Assembly (NCBI GenBank): GCA_016935755.1
Contig: JAFGQI010000076.1
Coordinates: 46,584 to 110,583 of the forward strand
Direction: 5' to 3'
Source: Anaerolineales bacterium
Lineage (GTDB): Bacteria > Chloroflexota > Anaerolineae > Anaerolineales > UBA4823
Length of the DNA: 64,000 nucleotides
Positions 9,965-18,770 of this stretch are shown piece by piece. The stretch's first letter is position 1. The number at the start of each line of letters is the position of its first letter. A program made the translations under genes and the position numbers. Under the pieces are notes generated by a model that worked only from the letters and a program-made list of their open reading frames with translations, ran no database searches and was not told the origin of the DNA.

Positions 9965-11934
9965 CAGTTGGTCTCCTGCCGCTGGGCTTCGAGAGAATCT
10001 GTATTGCCGCCATCGCCTTCTGGCTTGCCCAGGCTGATCATCACTTCTGAAGCAGATAGGGCTTTCTGCACCTCCAGGATCGTGGTGCGTAAAACGGTTT
10101 CGATATCCAGGGTTTCACGGATACGACTGGTAGCGTCGGCGGTGAGCTGCTCGCGCTGCGCCATGCTTTGGGCAGATTGGTACAGACGAGCGCTTTCAAT
10201 TGCCTGAGCCACCTGGATCAGCACGGCCTGCAAGGTTTGGATCTCTCCCTCGCTCCAGCTGGGGTTTTCGCTGCCTGGGTTATCTGCCTCGGCAGAGCCA
10301 GGTCTGGACAGCCTCAGCACGCCAATTGCCATGTCGCGCACGAGTACTGGCAGAATTAATTGCTCGCCATCCTGCACCACCTGACCAGTTTGCATCGCCT
10401 GCCGCATGGCCGGGCTCCAATCACCTTCTACCAGCTTTGCCTGTCCCCCACGTTCTTCTTCCCAGCGGTACCCCAGGTTTGAGCGGGTGCGCAAGAGCTG
10501 CCTCCAGCCTTCCTGACCGACCTGTCCTACGATGCGGCGCTCGGCTTCTATCGCTTGTCGGCTTTCTGTGAACAGTCGAGCGTTATCCAGGGCGACTGCC
10601 ACCTGATCTGCCATCACTGCCAGCACGCGCAGGGTTTGTTCATCAAAGGCTCCCGCAGAAACGCTCTGCAGGGTTAAGGCTCCCAAAACCTGGCCGCGCG
10701 AACGCAGTGGTAGGGCGGCTTCCGCACGCGTCTCAGGCAGCTCGGGCGTAGCCAGGCGCAACCGGTCTTCCTCCGCAATTTGAGCGATGCGGGGTTGGGC
10801 ATTGGCAATGCTCCAACCGATCATCGAACCGCCTCCAACTCTCAGCCGGTGGCCGCGCTGCAGCATGGCTTCTCCTGCGGTTCCGGTGCCTGCTTGCAGG
10901 ATCGCCCATTCCCTTTTCTCATCCAACAGGAACAGACCCACGTAATACAGGTCCAAACGTTGGCGGATTTGCTCTACTGCCACGGTGATCAATTCTGACT
11001 GATCGAGGATCGTAGAGAGCATGCCGGAGAGTTGAGCGGTGGCTTCCAGGTAAGCTGTACGCTGCTCCAACTCCTGGGTGCGTTGGGCTACCCGATTTTC
11101 CAGGTCGCCTACGGTTTCCGCAAGCTGCGAGGTCATGGCGTTGAAATCGCCAGCCAGTTCTTCGAATTCAGCCGGTCTCAATCCTCCGACCCCTGTATCT
11201 CCAACAGCTACGCGATAATTCAGGTCGCCTTCGCGCACCCGCTTTGCTCCTTCAGTCAGCTGGTTGAGCGGCCTGGACAGGCCGTTGCCAAACAACCAGC
11301 CGAGTCCAGCCATCGCAGGGGTGATCAGGAGAAAAATTAGCAATGAAACCCATAAGAACTGTCGTTCATAACTGATCACAGTATCGACTGACATATCAAT
11401 GCCCAGCACAGCATCGCGTCTGCCGCCTGAGGTGTATAAGGGTGCATAGGCGGTAAGCCAGGTACCCCAGCGATCGGTGTAGAAATCCTCTTCCACGGAA
11501 GGCTCACCGAGCAGAGAAATTTTTTGCATCGTTTCAACATCCAGCTCGTAATAGACATCTCCCAGGTGGGAGACTTCTTCGGGGTCCGTCTCTGCGTCAA
11601 CGATGAAAACAACCTGCCCATCGGGGGCTGGTTCGCGCTGATAGCGCAATGAATACACATACACCAGTTCGGGATCAATATCGCGGATGGCTTGCAGCTG
11701 GCGTTGAATTTTCAGGTAATCCGCGTTGCCTTCCTGGGCAGGGTCTGTCAGGGTGGAATGCAGATCAACATCCACCTGCATGACTGCCAGGCTGACGATG
11801 TCAAGCAGGCGCTGGCGAGTGGCCTCGCGCGTCCGCTGGCGAGCAAATAGATAGAGGCTGGTGATAATCAGGGCAGCCATCAGAATTGCCAGCAGGGCTA
11901 TGTTGGTCGCCAGGATGGAGCGTAATTTTCTCAT
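9964..11934 (-). CDS. Cache-like/HAMP/GAF/GAF sensor protein (array member 6), no catalytic output domain
   Basis: 656 aa; TM, ~140 aa periplasmic region, TM, HAMP (NGLSRPLNQLTEGAKRVREGDLNYRV), AQRTQELEQRTAYLEATAQLSGML, GAF, Trp linker, second GAF, C-terminal helix. Confidence 0.86.
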   Translation of the reverse strand: MRKLRSILATNIALLAILMAALIITSLYLFARQRTREATRQRLLDIVSLAVMQVDVDLHSTLTDPAQEGNADYLKIQRQLQAIRDIDPELVYVYSLRYQREPAPDGQVVFIVDAETDPEEVSHLGDVYYELDVETMQKISLLGEPSVEEDFYTDRWGTWLTAYAPLYTSGGRRDAVLGIDMSVDTVISYERQFLWVSLLIFLLITPAMAGLGWLFGNGLSRPLNQLTEGAKRVREGDLNYRVAVGDTGVGGLRPAEFEELAGDFNAMTSQLAETVGDLENRVAQRTQELEQRTAYLEATAQLSGMLSTILDQSELITVAVEQIRQRLDLYYVGLFLLDEKREWAILQAGTGTAGEAMLQRGHRLRVGGGSMIGWSIANAQPRIAQIAEEDRLRLATPELPETRAEAALPLRSRGQVLGALTLQSVSAGAFDEQTLRVLAVMADQVAVALDNARLFTESRQAIEAERRIVGQVGQEGWRQLLRTRSNLGYRWEEERGGQAKLVEGDWSPAMRQAMQTGQVVQDGEQLILPVLVRDMAIGVLRLSRPGSAEADNPGSENPSWSEGEIQTLQAVLIQVAQAIESARLYQSAQSMAQREQLTADATSRIRETLDIETVLRTTILEVQKALSASEVMISLGKPEGDGGNTDSLEAQRQETN

Positions 11935-11938
11935 CTTA

Positions 11939-14524
11939 TCACTCCGTTACTATCCCAAGCCGAATTTCTACCGAGGGAGGTTCTTTCTGCCCGGCAGATG
12001 CTTCGGGGATTTCACCGAGACTCAAGGATCGGCCTATTTCCCGAACAGCAGCCTGCAGCACAGCATCCAAATCCAGGCTTGACCGCACCTGGGTGGAAAT
12101 TTGGCCTACCAGTTGCTCACGCTGCGCCAGCCTCTGTGCTTCTTGCAGCAGCCGGGCGCTCTCCAGAACCAATGCCAGCCGGGAGGCAGCTTCTTCAGCC
12201 AGGATGGCCAGATCTTGAGGCACATCGGCGGTATCCAACTGTAAATTGAGCACCCCGATCACCTGATTGCGCAGGATAATCGGCGCTGCCAGGCGGGCAT
12301 TGTCGTGGGGAGCAGTCGCCGTCTCGCCCATATCCGATGTGTGGGCGGCATCTTGGGTTACCACTTTTCCTTGTCGGATTGCCAGGACAGCTTCAGGGGT
12401 CAGGGTTGCCACATCCGGGCTGGACAGGGGCTGCAATCTTCCCTGATAGTAGCGGTATCCAAGGGCGGCAGCTGCGGTAGGGGCGAGTCTGCGGCTCATG
12501 ATCGAGCGCTCTCTGGTGTAAGAATCCCAGGACTCGCGCGTGTATTGCTGATAAGCCAGTTCCAGTTCCTGCACACTTCTCCGGGATGCATCCATCAGTC
12601 GGGCGTTTGAGATGGCGATGGCTAACTGGTCAGCGATAATCTGTAGAACGATGACATCATCCTCGTGGAAGGCTACTGGCTCCCGGCTTTGCACATCCAG
12701 CACGCCAATTACCATTGATCTCCGTTCGGGACGTCCCCCCGGTTGTGAACCAGATGATAGTTCATCCGCTATCGGAGCAGTCAGGGCTCGAAGAGGCAGA
12801 GCCAACTCTGAGCGAGTTTCGGGCAGAAGAGGGTTGCGGAAGTATTCGCTGTCCGCCTCGACATCGGAAGCGATGCGCGCCTGTCCCGTATTGATCACTC
12901 GCCCAACGAGGCCCTGGCTGAGAATACCTGATCTCCGGTCGGGAGATGCTCGCAGCCGCCAGCCTTGCTCCAGCATCTGCTGGGCTGCCGGGCTGGCTGC
13001 TGCACGCAGGACAGCATATTCACCGGCCTCATCCAGCAAAAATAAACCGGCGTGATAAAAATTAAACCGTTCACGGATCAACCCCACTGCTTCGCGGAAC
13101 AGCTCATCCAGATCGGTAGAACCGATGCTGGTGATATCTCGTCCTACCTCAGCGGCTGCCTGGAGCTGATTGGAGCGACGTTCCAGCAATTGGGTTCGTT
13201 CTGTCACCCGCTGCTCCAGGTTGCCTACCAGCTCGCGCAGTTGGATGGTCATCGTACTAAAGCTGCTGGCTAGCTGCTCGATTTCATCACCACGTCTTGC
13301 GGCTTGCGGTGTTGGTCCGGGTTCTTTCGGAGTTGGTTTAAATCGACTGAACAGCTTCCCTGCGGTCAGCCTCTGCAGCCAGGCGGGCTGTTGGCGAGGT
13401 TTTTTAACTCGGGCTGTCCTGCGCCGCTGCGGCACCTGTCGCTGCAGATCACCTGCGGCGATGGCTGAGGCCACCTCGGTTAGTTGCTGGACGGGGCGCA
13501 CGACCAGACGAGTAAACCCGATCAGCGCCAGACTTCCCAACAGCATGCCTAAGCCGCCGACCACCAGGGCAGTGGTTATCCGACCGGTCAGTTGTTGAAC
13601 AACCAGGGTGCGGTCGGTAACTACATCAACAATGGCTACGATCGTGCCTGTGTAATCGCGCAGTGGCACACTGAGGATCGCATAGGACGAAGATCCAATG
13701 CCTCCCAGGTTGCCAATTTGCCGGCTAGAGGCAACCACGTCGCCTCGCAGAGCCACTTCATAGGGGCTTTCTGCCCCTTCTTCGGCTTTGGCCAGGATCG
13801 GTTCAGACATTGTGGATGTCAACAGATATAGGTCAGCTGGCAGTGCCTCGCTTACGCTTGCTGGGACGGCTCCGACTGGGGTGTACCCGGCCAACCGCAT
13901 GGCCCGTTGGCTGAGCAGGATGTGCCATTCGGCGCCATATTGAATTTTTAAGCGGCTTAGCAGGGTGCGATCCAGGCGAACAGCATATTCTACGGAACCC
14001 AATAGCGTACCGGAGCTCAAGCCGCCGCCTGGGTTAATCGGGGCAATGCCTCGCACAGTCAATCCTTCGGCGGTCAGTTCCACTCCGGTCACATCGCGAT
14101 TTTGCGCGTTGACGATGTAAACAGGCAGACGGGTAGCTAACAGGTTGTCGCCAAATTTATCCGGCTGCTCGACTCGCAAGAAGGAAGTGGCTGGCGGGAC
14201 ATGAAATTGGAATTGGATGATGTTGTACAGACTGCTCAACTTGCGATAAGACTCCTGGGTCAGCAGCAGCAATTGCTCGCGGTCACCCGCCGCTAGCGCA
14301 GCCTGGATATCAGGATTATTGGCAGTTCCGGTGGCTAAGGCTAAGGTCAGGTCTTCCAGGGAGGCGATCTGGCTTTCCAAACCCTGGCGCAAGCGATCCA
14401 ACTCCCGGGTCTCCTCTTCCTGCATGGAAACAGAGAAGCTCTGAGTGAAGTGGGCAATCAAGCCCACCAGGAGGATGGCGAATATGAGCAGGGTTGGCAG
14501 CAGTAGTTTAGTTAATACTCTCAT
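11939..14524 (-). CDS. Double-Cache/CHASE4-like, HAMP, GAF, GAF sensor protein (array member 5), no catalytic output domain
   Basis: 861 aa; ~280 aa periplasmic region, HAMP (VRPVQQLTEVASAIAAGDLQRQV), basic Pro-rich insert inside the HAMP region, GAF, linker YQQYTRESWDSY, second GAF. Confidence 0.86.
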   Translation of the reverse strand: MRVLTKLLLPTLLIFAILLVGLIAHFTQSFSVSMQEEETRELDRLRQGLESQIASLEDLTLALATGTANNPDIQAALAAGDREQLLLLTQESYRKLSSLYNIIQFQFHVPPATSFLRVEQPDKFGDNLLATRLPVYIVNAQNRDVTGVELTAEGLTVRGIAPINPGGGLSSGTLLGSVEYAVRLDRTLLSRLKIQYGAEWHILLSQRAMRLAGYTPVGAVPASVSEALPADLYLLTSTMSEPILAKAEEGAESPYEVALRGDVVASSRQIGNLGGIGSSSYAILSVPLRDYTGTIVAIVDVVTDRTLVVQQLTGRITTALVVGGLGMLLGSLALIGFTRLVVRPVQQLTEVASAIAAGDLQRQVPQRRRTARVKKPRQQPAWLQRLTAGKLFSRFKPTPKEPGPTPQAARRGDEIEQLASSFSTMTIQLRELVGNLEQRVTERTQLLERRSNQLQAAAEVGRDITSIGSTDLDELFREAVGLIRERFNFYHAGLFLLDEAGEYAVLRAAASPAAQQMLEQGWRLRASPDRRSGILSQGLVGRVINTGQARIASDVEADSEYFRNPLLPETRSELALPLRALTAPIADELSSGSQPGGRPERRSMVIGVLDVQSREPVAFHEDDVIVLQIIADQLAIAISNARLMDASRRSVQELELAYQQYTRESWDSYTRERSIMSRRLAPTAAAALGYRYYQGRLQPLSSPDVATLTPEAVLAIRQGKVVTQDAAHTSDMGETATAPHDNARLAAPIILRNQVIGVLNLQLDTADVPQDLAILAEEAASRLALVLESARLLQEAQRLAQREQLVGQISTQVRSSLDLDAVLQAAVREIGRSLSLGEIPEASAGQKEPPSVEIRLGIVTE

Positions 14525-14526
14525 AA

Positions 14527-16419
14527 TTACGACCTATCACCTGCATCTTTACCGGTTGTGAGGACAATAGAGGCTTCAATTACGGAAGGAATCTGTCCCA
14601 GTTCGCTGGCTGCAGCTTGCAGCACAACATCTGTATCCAACGAGCGGGTAACATTTGCTGTCAGGCGGTTGATGGTCTGCTCGCGTCCTGCACGGCTCTG
14701 GGCTTCTTCAAACAGGCGTGCGCTTTCCAGGATTTGGCCGATTCGGCTGGCAAGGTTGGTGAGCAGAAATACTTGATCGGAAGGCAGTTCACCCTGTTCA
14801 GGAGTCAGTTCCAGGTTGCCAATCACCTGTCCGCCGACTTGCAGGGGAATGGACACAGGGACGCTGGAGCTGTATCTGGCCGATTCTGCTCCTGTCTGCT
14901 CGGCAGTCTTACTCTCGATGGGCGTCAGATTAATCCCATCAAATTGATAGCCGAGTACCCCGCCTGTGGCAGCCCATGCGCTCCAGGCCTGCTGGCGATA
15001 TGTGCCATAGAAACGCTCCATTTCGCCCAGGTTTTCCTGAAGCTCATCCAACAAGCGAGCATTGTAAATTGCCGTAGCCAGTTGGTCGGCAATTACCTGT
15101 AAAATGGTCAAGTCTTCTTCATCGAAAGCCGCTTCTTGCTGGCTCTGGATATCCAGCGCGCCAATCACTTCATTCCCAATCCTCAGGGGCAGAGCAGCTT
15201 CGGAACGTGTTTCTGGTAGAAGTGGATTCCTGAAATGTACCGCGTCCTGCCCAACATCCAGAGCGATGCGTGGATGACCGGTGTGCGTGACGTAACCTAC
15301 CAGCCCTGTTTCCCCGACCCCCAATTTGTGGCCCTGGGAGAGCATTTGCGCTCCAGCTTCGCCTGTTGCAGCGCGCAGGTGAGCGTATTCACGCCGCTCA
15401 TCAACCAGGAACACTCCGGCGTGATAGAAACCGAACCGCTCACGCACCAGGTTCACAGTAAAGTTGAGCAGATCTGCTAACTCGCGCCGGGTAGTGATAT
15501 CACGCGCCACTTGAGAAGCCGCTTGCACCTGCTGCGTGCGGCGTTCCAATTCCTGGGTGCGCTCGTTGACTCGTCTCTCCAATGATCCATAGGATTCACG
15601 CAGCCAGTCCGTCATCAGGATAATTGCCCGGGTGAGTTCACCGACTTCGTCTGCCCTGTGCTCATATGCGCGCAGCTCTGCGGATTGCGAGAGCTGGACC
15701 AGGGGGGCTTGTTCGGTGGCGGCGCTTTTCGCCGCTGTGATCTGCCTGACTTCCACGCTCAACCTGGTGAGAGGTTGGATGAGATCGCGCCGAGACAGGA
15801 AAAGGATTACCATTGACAGGGCAATTGCTGCCAGGATCAGCGCTCCCCAGGCAATCAACGTGGCTGATCGGGTTCGCTCAACCTGGTCGGCAGATAGAGC
15901 AACCTCATTCTGGATGTTCTGATTCAGTTGGGCCAACTTTTCTTGCATTTGCGGTTGCAAGGGGCTGATAAATGTCTGGTGCTGGGTTGTGGCGCTGCCC
16001 CAGCGGCCTTGCTGGATGTAGCTGTTGAATTCTGTAATGGCTTGATTGAACTGGGCGTAAATTCCATCTATCTCGTTGACCAGGGGTTGATTATTGAATC
16101 TGCCGACTTCGCTAACCCCTGGCGGTTGGGCAACCAGATCTTGCAGCTGCTCCGTGAAGCTCTGTACAGAAGTGTCTAGCTGGTTTTGGTAGGTAGTATA
16201 GGAGCGGGTGATCAGCAGGTTGTTAATGTTATCGACAATGGACGACCAGCCGTTTTGCAGCTCGCGCACACGCTCCTGCTCGCTGCCAGCCTGGCGAAAA
16301 GCTGTCAGGCTGCGACCGGCAGCCTGGCTGAGGATAAACCCACCGGCGCTGGCGGCAATCACCATCAGCACGATGAAGACGAACGATAGAGTCAGCCGGG
16401 TAAATAGGGAAGTTCTCAT
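14527..16419 (-). CDS. Four-helix-bundle-type sensor/HAMP/GAF/GAF protein (array member 4), no catalytic output domain
   Basis: 630 aa; TM-flanked all-helical periplasmic segment (FRQAGSEQERVRELQNGWSSIVDNINNLLITRSYTTYQNQLDTSVQSF), HAMP, VNERTQELERRTQQVQAASQVARDI, GAF, YGTYRQQAWSAW linker, short second GAF. Confidence 0.86.
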   Translation of the reverse strand: MRTSLFTRLTLSFVFIVLMVIAASAGGFILSQAAGRSLTAFRQAGSEQERVRELQNGWSSIVDNINNLLITRSYTTYQNQLDTSVQSFTEQLQDLVAQPPGVSEVGRFNNQPLVNEIDGIYAQFNQAITEFNSYIQQGRWGSATTQHQTFISPLQPQMQEKLAQLNQNIQNEVALSADQVERTRSATLIAWGALILAAIALSMVILFLSRRDLIQPLTRLSVEVRQITAAKSAATEQAPLVQLSQSAELRAYEHRADEVGELTRAIILMTDWLRESYGSLERRVNERTQELERRTQQVQAASQVARDITTRRELADLLNFTVNLVRERFGFYHAGVFLVDERREYAHLRAATGEAGAQMLSQGHKLGVGETGLVGYVTHTGHPRIALDVGQDAVHFRNPLLPETRSEAALPLRIGNEVIGALDIQSQQEAAFDEEDLTILQVIADQLATAIYNARLLDELQENLGEMERFYGTYRQQAWSAWAATGGVLGYQFDGINLTPIESKTAEQTGAESARYSSSVPVSIPLQVGGQVIGNLELTPEQGELPSDQVFLLTNLASRIGQILESARLFEEAQSRAGREQTINRLTANVTRSLDTDVVLQAAASELGQIPSVIEASIVLTTGKDAGDRS

Positions 16420-18770
16420 TGACCATCTCCATCGCCAGGTGGCGTTTCTTGCTCCGTTGGGGCGCTCTGTGCAATCGTCAAACGCACCCTGGCGCCGCTG
16501 ACAGCCAGGCCGATGTCTCGAACGGCATTCTTCATCACGGTCTCCAGGTTCATCGAGCTTTGCGCCCGGCTAATGACCTGATTAATAAACTCTTCCTGTG
16601 AGGCGCGCTGCTGCACTTCTTCCAGCAGGCGAGCATTGTCCAGGGCTAGTGCCACCTGGTTGAGTGTTTCCTCGATCAGCCTGCGCTCTTGCGGCGTCCA
16701 GGGAGCGGCTCGCTGGAGGGAGATTGCGCCAAGCTTTTCCCCGCGCAGCATGATAGGCCATTCTTCGGACAATGCTCTATCCTTTTTCGTCGCCTCTGGT
16801 AGATGCTGTCCGGATCGCTCGTCCTGCCCTGCCCGGTGTTCACCGCCGGGAGAGACCCTGCCTGCATGCAGAGAGTATGCCATTCCACCACCTTCTGCAG
16901 AGAGCAGACGTGTTTGCCATCGCTGGGCGGTCTGCTTACTCAGCAATACCTGAAGTTCTTGAGTAGTCTGGCGGCTTTCATCGATCAGGAGCGAATTCTG
17001 GATGGCAAGGGCGATCTGGTCAGCCAGAATCTGCAGGATTTCAACATCCTCCTGGGTGAAGGCGGATTGTTCGGTGGATTGAACATCCAGAACACCAATG
17101 ACCTGTTCTTGCACTTTGAGGGGCAGGCCCATTTCTGAGCGGGTCAATGGCAGGTCGGGGTTGTTGAAGAAGACTGCATCCTGGCCCACATCCAGAGCAA
17201 TGCGGGGACTGCCTGATCCTGCGACGTAGCCGACGATGCCGATGGGGCGCACCTGGCGATCAGTGCTGCTCCGCATCGTTCCCCCACCCAGGCGCATAGA
17301 TTCTGGCGAAGCCACAGCCAGGCGGTGCCCGCGGGCTAACATGCGCTGTCCGCCTTCCGATGAGGCTGCTTTGAGGACTGCAAAACCTGGGCTGCCCGAT
17401 TGACCAGACCCGCTATCCAGAAGGAAGATGCCAGCATGATAAAAACCGAAGCGTTCAGAGATCAATTTCACCATGTCCTGCATCAGGCGGTCGCCAGAAC
17501 TACGCTCCTGGCCGCTGATGGCAGAAGTTGTCCCAAAGGAGGCCGCCTCGCGTGCTACTTCAGCCGTCACCTGCAGCTGCACCAGACGGCGTTCCAACGC
17601 TGATGTACGTTCAGCGACGCGCTCTTCCAGTGCTGTGATGAACTGGCGCAGTTGAGCAGTCATACGGTTGAAGGTGTTTGCCAGCAAACCGATCTCATCC
17701 TGGCTTTGGACCGGGGCGGCGCGGGAAAGGTCGCCAGCAGAAATGGCCGCAGCAGTCTCGGTGAGGCTGCGGATAGGCTGGATGCTCCGGCGGAGGCTGA
17801 GATAAGTGAGGATGAATAAGAGAACTGCACTTACCCCCAACGCTGTCCAGGCGATCTGTTGGTAGGTGCGTATGGGCGCCAGCAACTCATTCTCAGGCTG
17901 CTGGACAATGACTCCCCAGTCAGCACTCAGGCGGGACAGATGAGCGCGCCAGACCAATCCACTCTGATCGGTGAACTGATAAGCTCCTTCTATTCCGCTC
18001 CGCAGCGCCTTCACCGGGTTATATGTGCTGAAGTCCTGAATGGCAGCTGGGGCATTTGGGTCAACAGCCAATTCTGGCGCGTTTTGCACATCGGCTGGGC
18101 TGGCGACTACTCTGTCTTCGGAGTCAAAGATGTAAGCAAAACCTTGCTGCCCAGCCCGGGCGGTTTGCACCTGCTGGCTGATTGCGGTTAATTCGCTGGC
18201 AAACATGGCTACACCGATCACCTGGCCCTGATCGTCTCGGATAGGAACTGAAAGCACCAGGGCGGGGCGGCCACTGGTGCGGCCGATCAGGAGTTGGTAG
18301 GACCATGGGGAGTCACCCGACGCAGCATTGCGATACCATAACCGGTCACTGTAATCGGTTAGTTTGCCATCATCATTGCGGGCAATGTTCATGCCCTGCA
18401 GATCGGTTGTGCTGACCAGATACATCTGTGGATAGGCGGCGGCCATGGCTTTTAGTGCGGGTGTCTGCTGTTCTGGATCCATGCTGCGGATAGCAGGCAG
18501 CGCAGCCAGGGTCTGCAAAACGCTGACATGGGTGTCCAACCACAGCGATATCGTGGAACCAACGGCATTATTCAGCGCCCGCAGGTTTGTTGCTGCATCT
18601 TGTTCAAGCTGGGTACGGGCTCGTTCGATCAGGAAGAAGGCCATGACAGCCAAAATGGGCAGCGCGATTAATAAGGTTAACGCGGTCAATCTCACCAGCA
18701 GCGAGTTTCTGGCGCGCAGCCCTGTACTTTGCTCCCTCATTAGTCCACCCCCGGCCTGATATGTGCTCAT
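16416..18770 (-). CDS. dCache_1-like/HAMP/GAF/GAF sensor protein (array member 3), no catalytic output domain
   Basis: 784 aa; periplasmic ~280 aa (AAAYPQMYLVSTTDLQGMNIARNDDGKLTDYSDRLWYRNAASGD is dCache-like), HAMP, GAF, linker, second GAF. ATGA overlaps at both ends. Confidence 0.87.
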   Translation of the reverse strand: MSTYQAGGGLMREQSTGLRARNSLLVRLTALTLLIALPILAVMAFFLIERARTQLEQDAATNLRALNNAVGSTISLWLDTHVSVLQTLAALPAIRSMDPEQQTPALKAMAAAYPQMYLVSTTDLQGMNIARNDDGKLTDYSDRLWYRNAASGDSPWSYQLLIGRTSGRPALVLSVPIRDDQGQVIGVAMFASELTAISQQVQTARAGQQGFAYIFDSEDRVVASPADVQNAPELAVDPNAPAAIQDFSTYNPVKALRSGIEGAYQFTDQSGLVWRAHLSRLSADWGVIVQQPENELLAPIRTYQQIAWTALGVSAVLLFILTYLSLRRSIQPIRSLTETAAAISAGDLSRAAPVQSQDEIGLLANTFNRMTAQLRQFITALEERVAERTSALERRLVQLQVTAEVAREAASFGTTSAISGQERSSGDRLMQDMVKLISERFGFYHAGIFLLDSGSGQSGSPGFAVLKAASSEGGQRMLARGHRLAVASPESMRLGGGTMRSSTDRQVRPIGIVGYVAGSGSPRIALDVGQDAVFFNNPDLPLTRSEMGLPLKVQEQVIGVLDVQSTEQSAFTQEDVEILQILADQIALAIQNSLLIDESRQTTQELQVLLSKQTAQRWQTRLLSAEGGGMAYSLHAGRVSPGGEHRAGQDERSGQHLPEATKKDRALSEEWPIMLRGEKLGAISLQRAAPWTPQERRLIEETLNQVALALDNARLLEEVQQRASQEEFINQVISRAQSSMNLETVMKNAVRDIGLAVSGARVRLTIAQSAPTEQETPPGDGDGQ

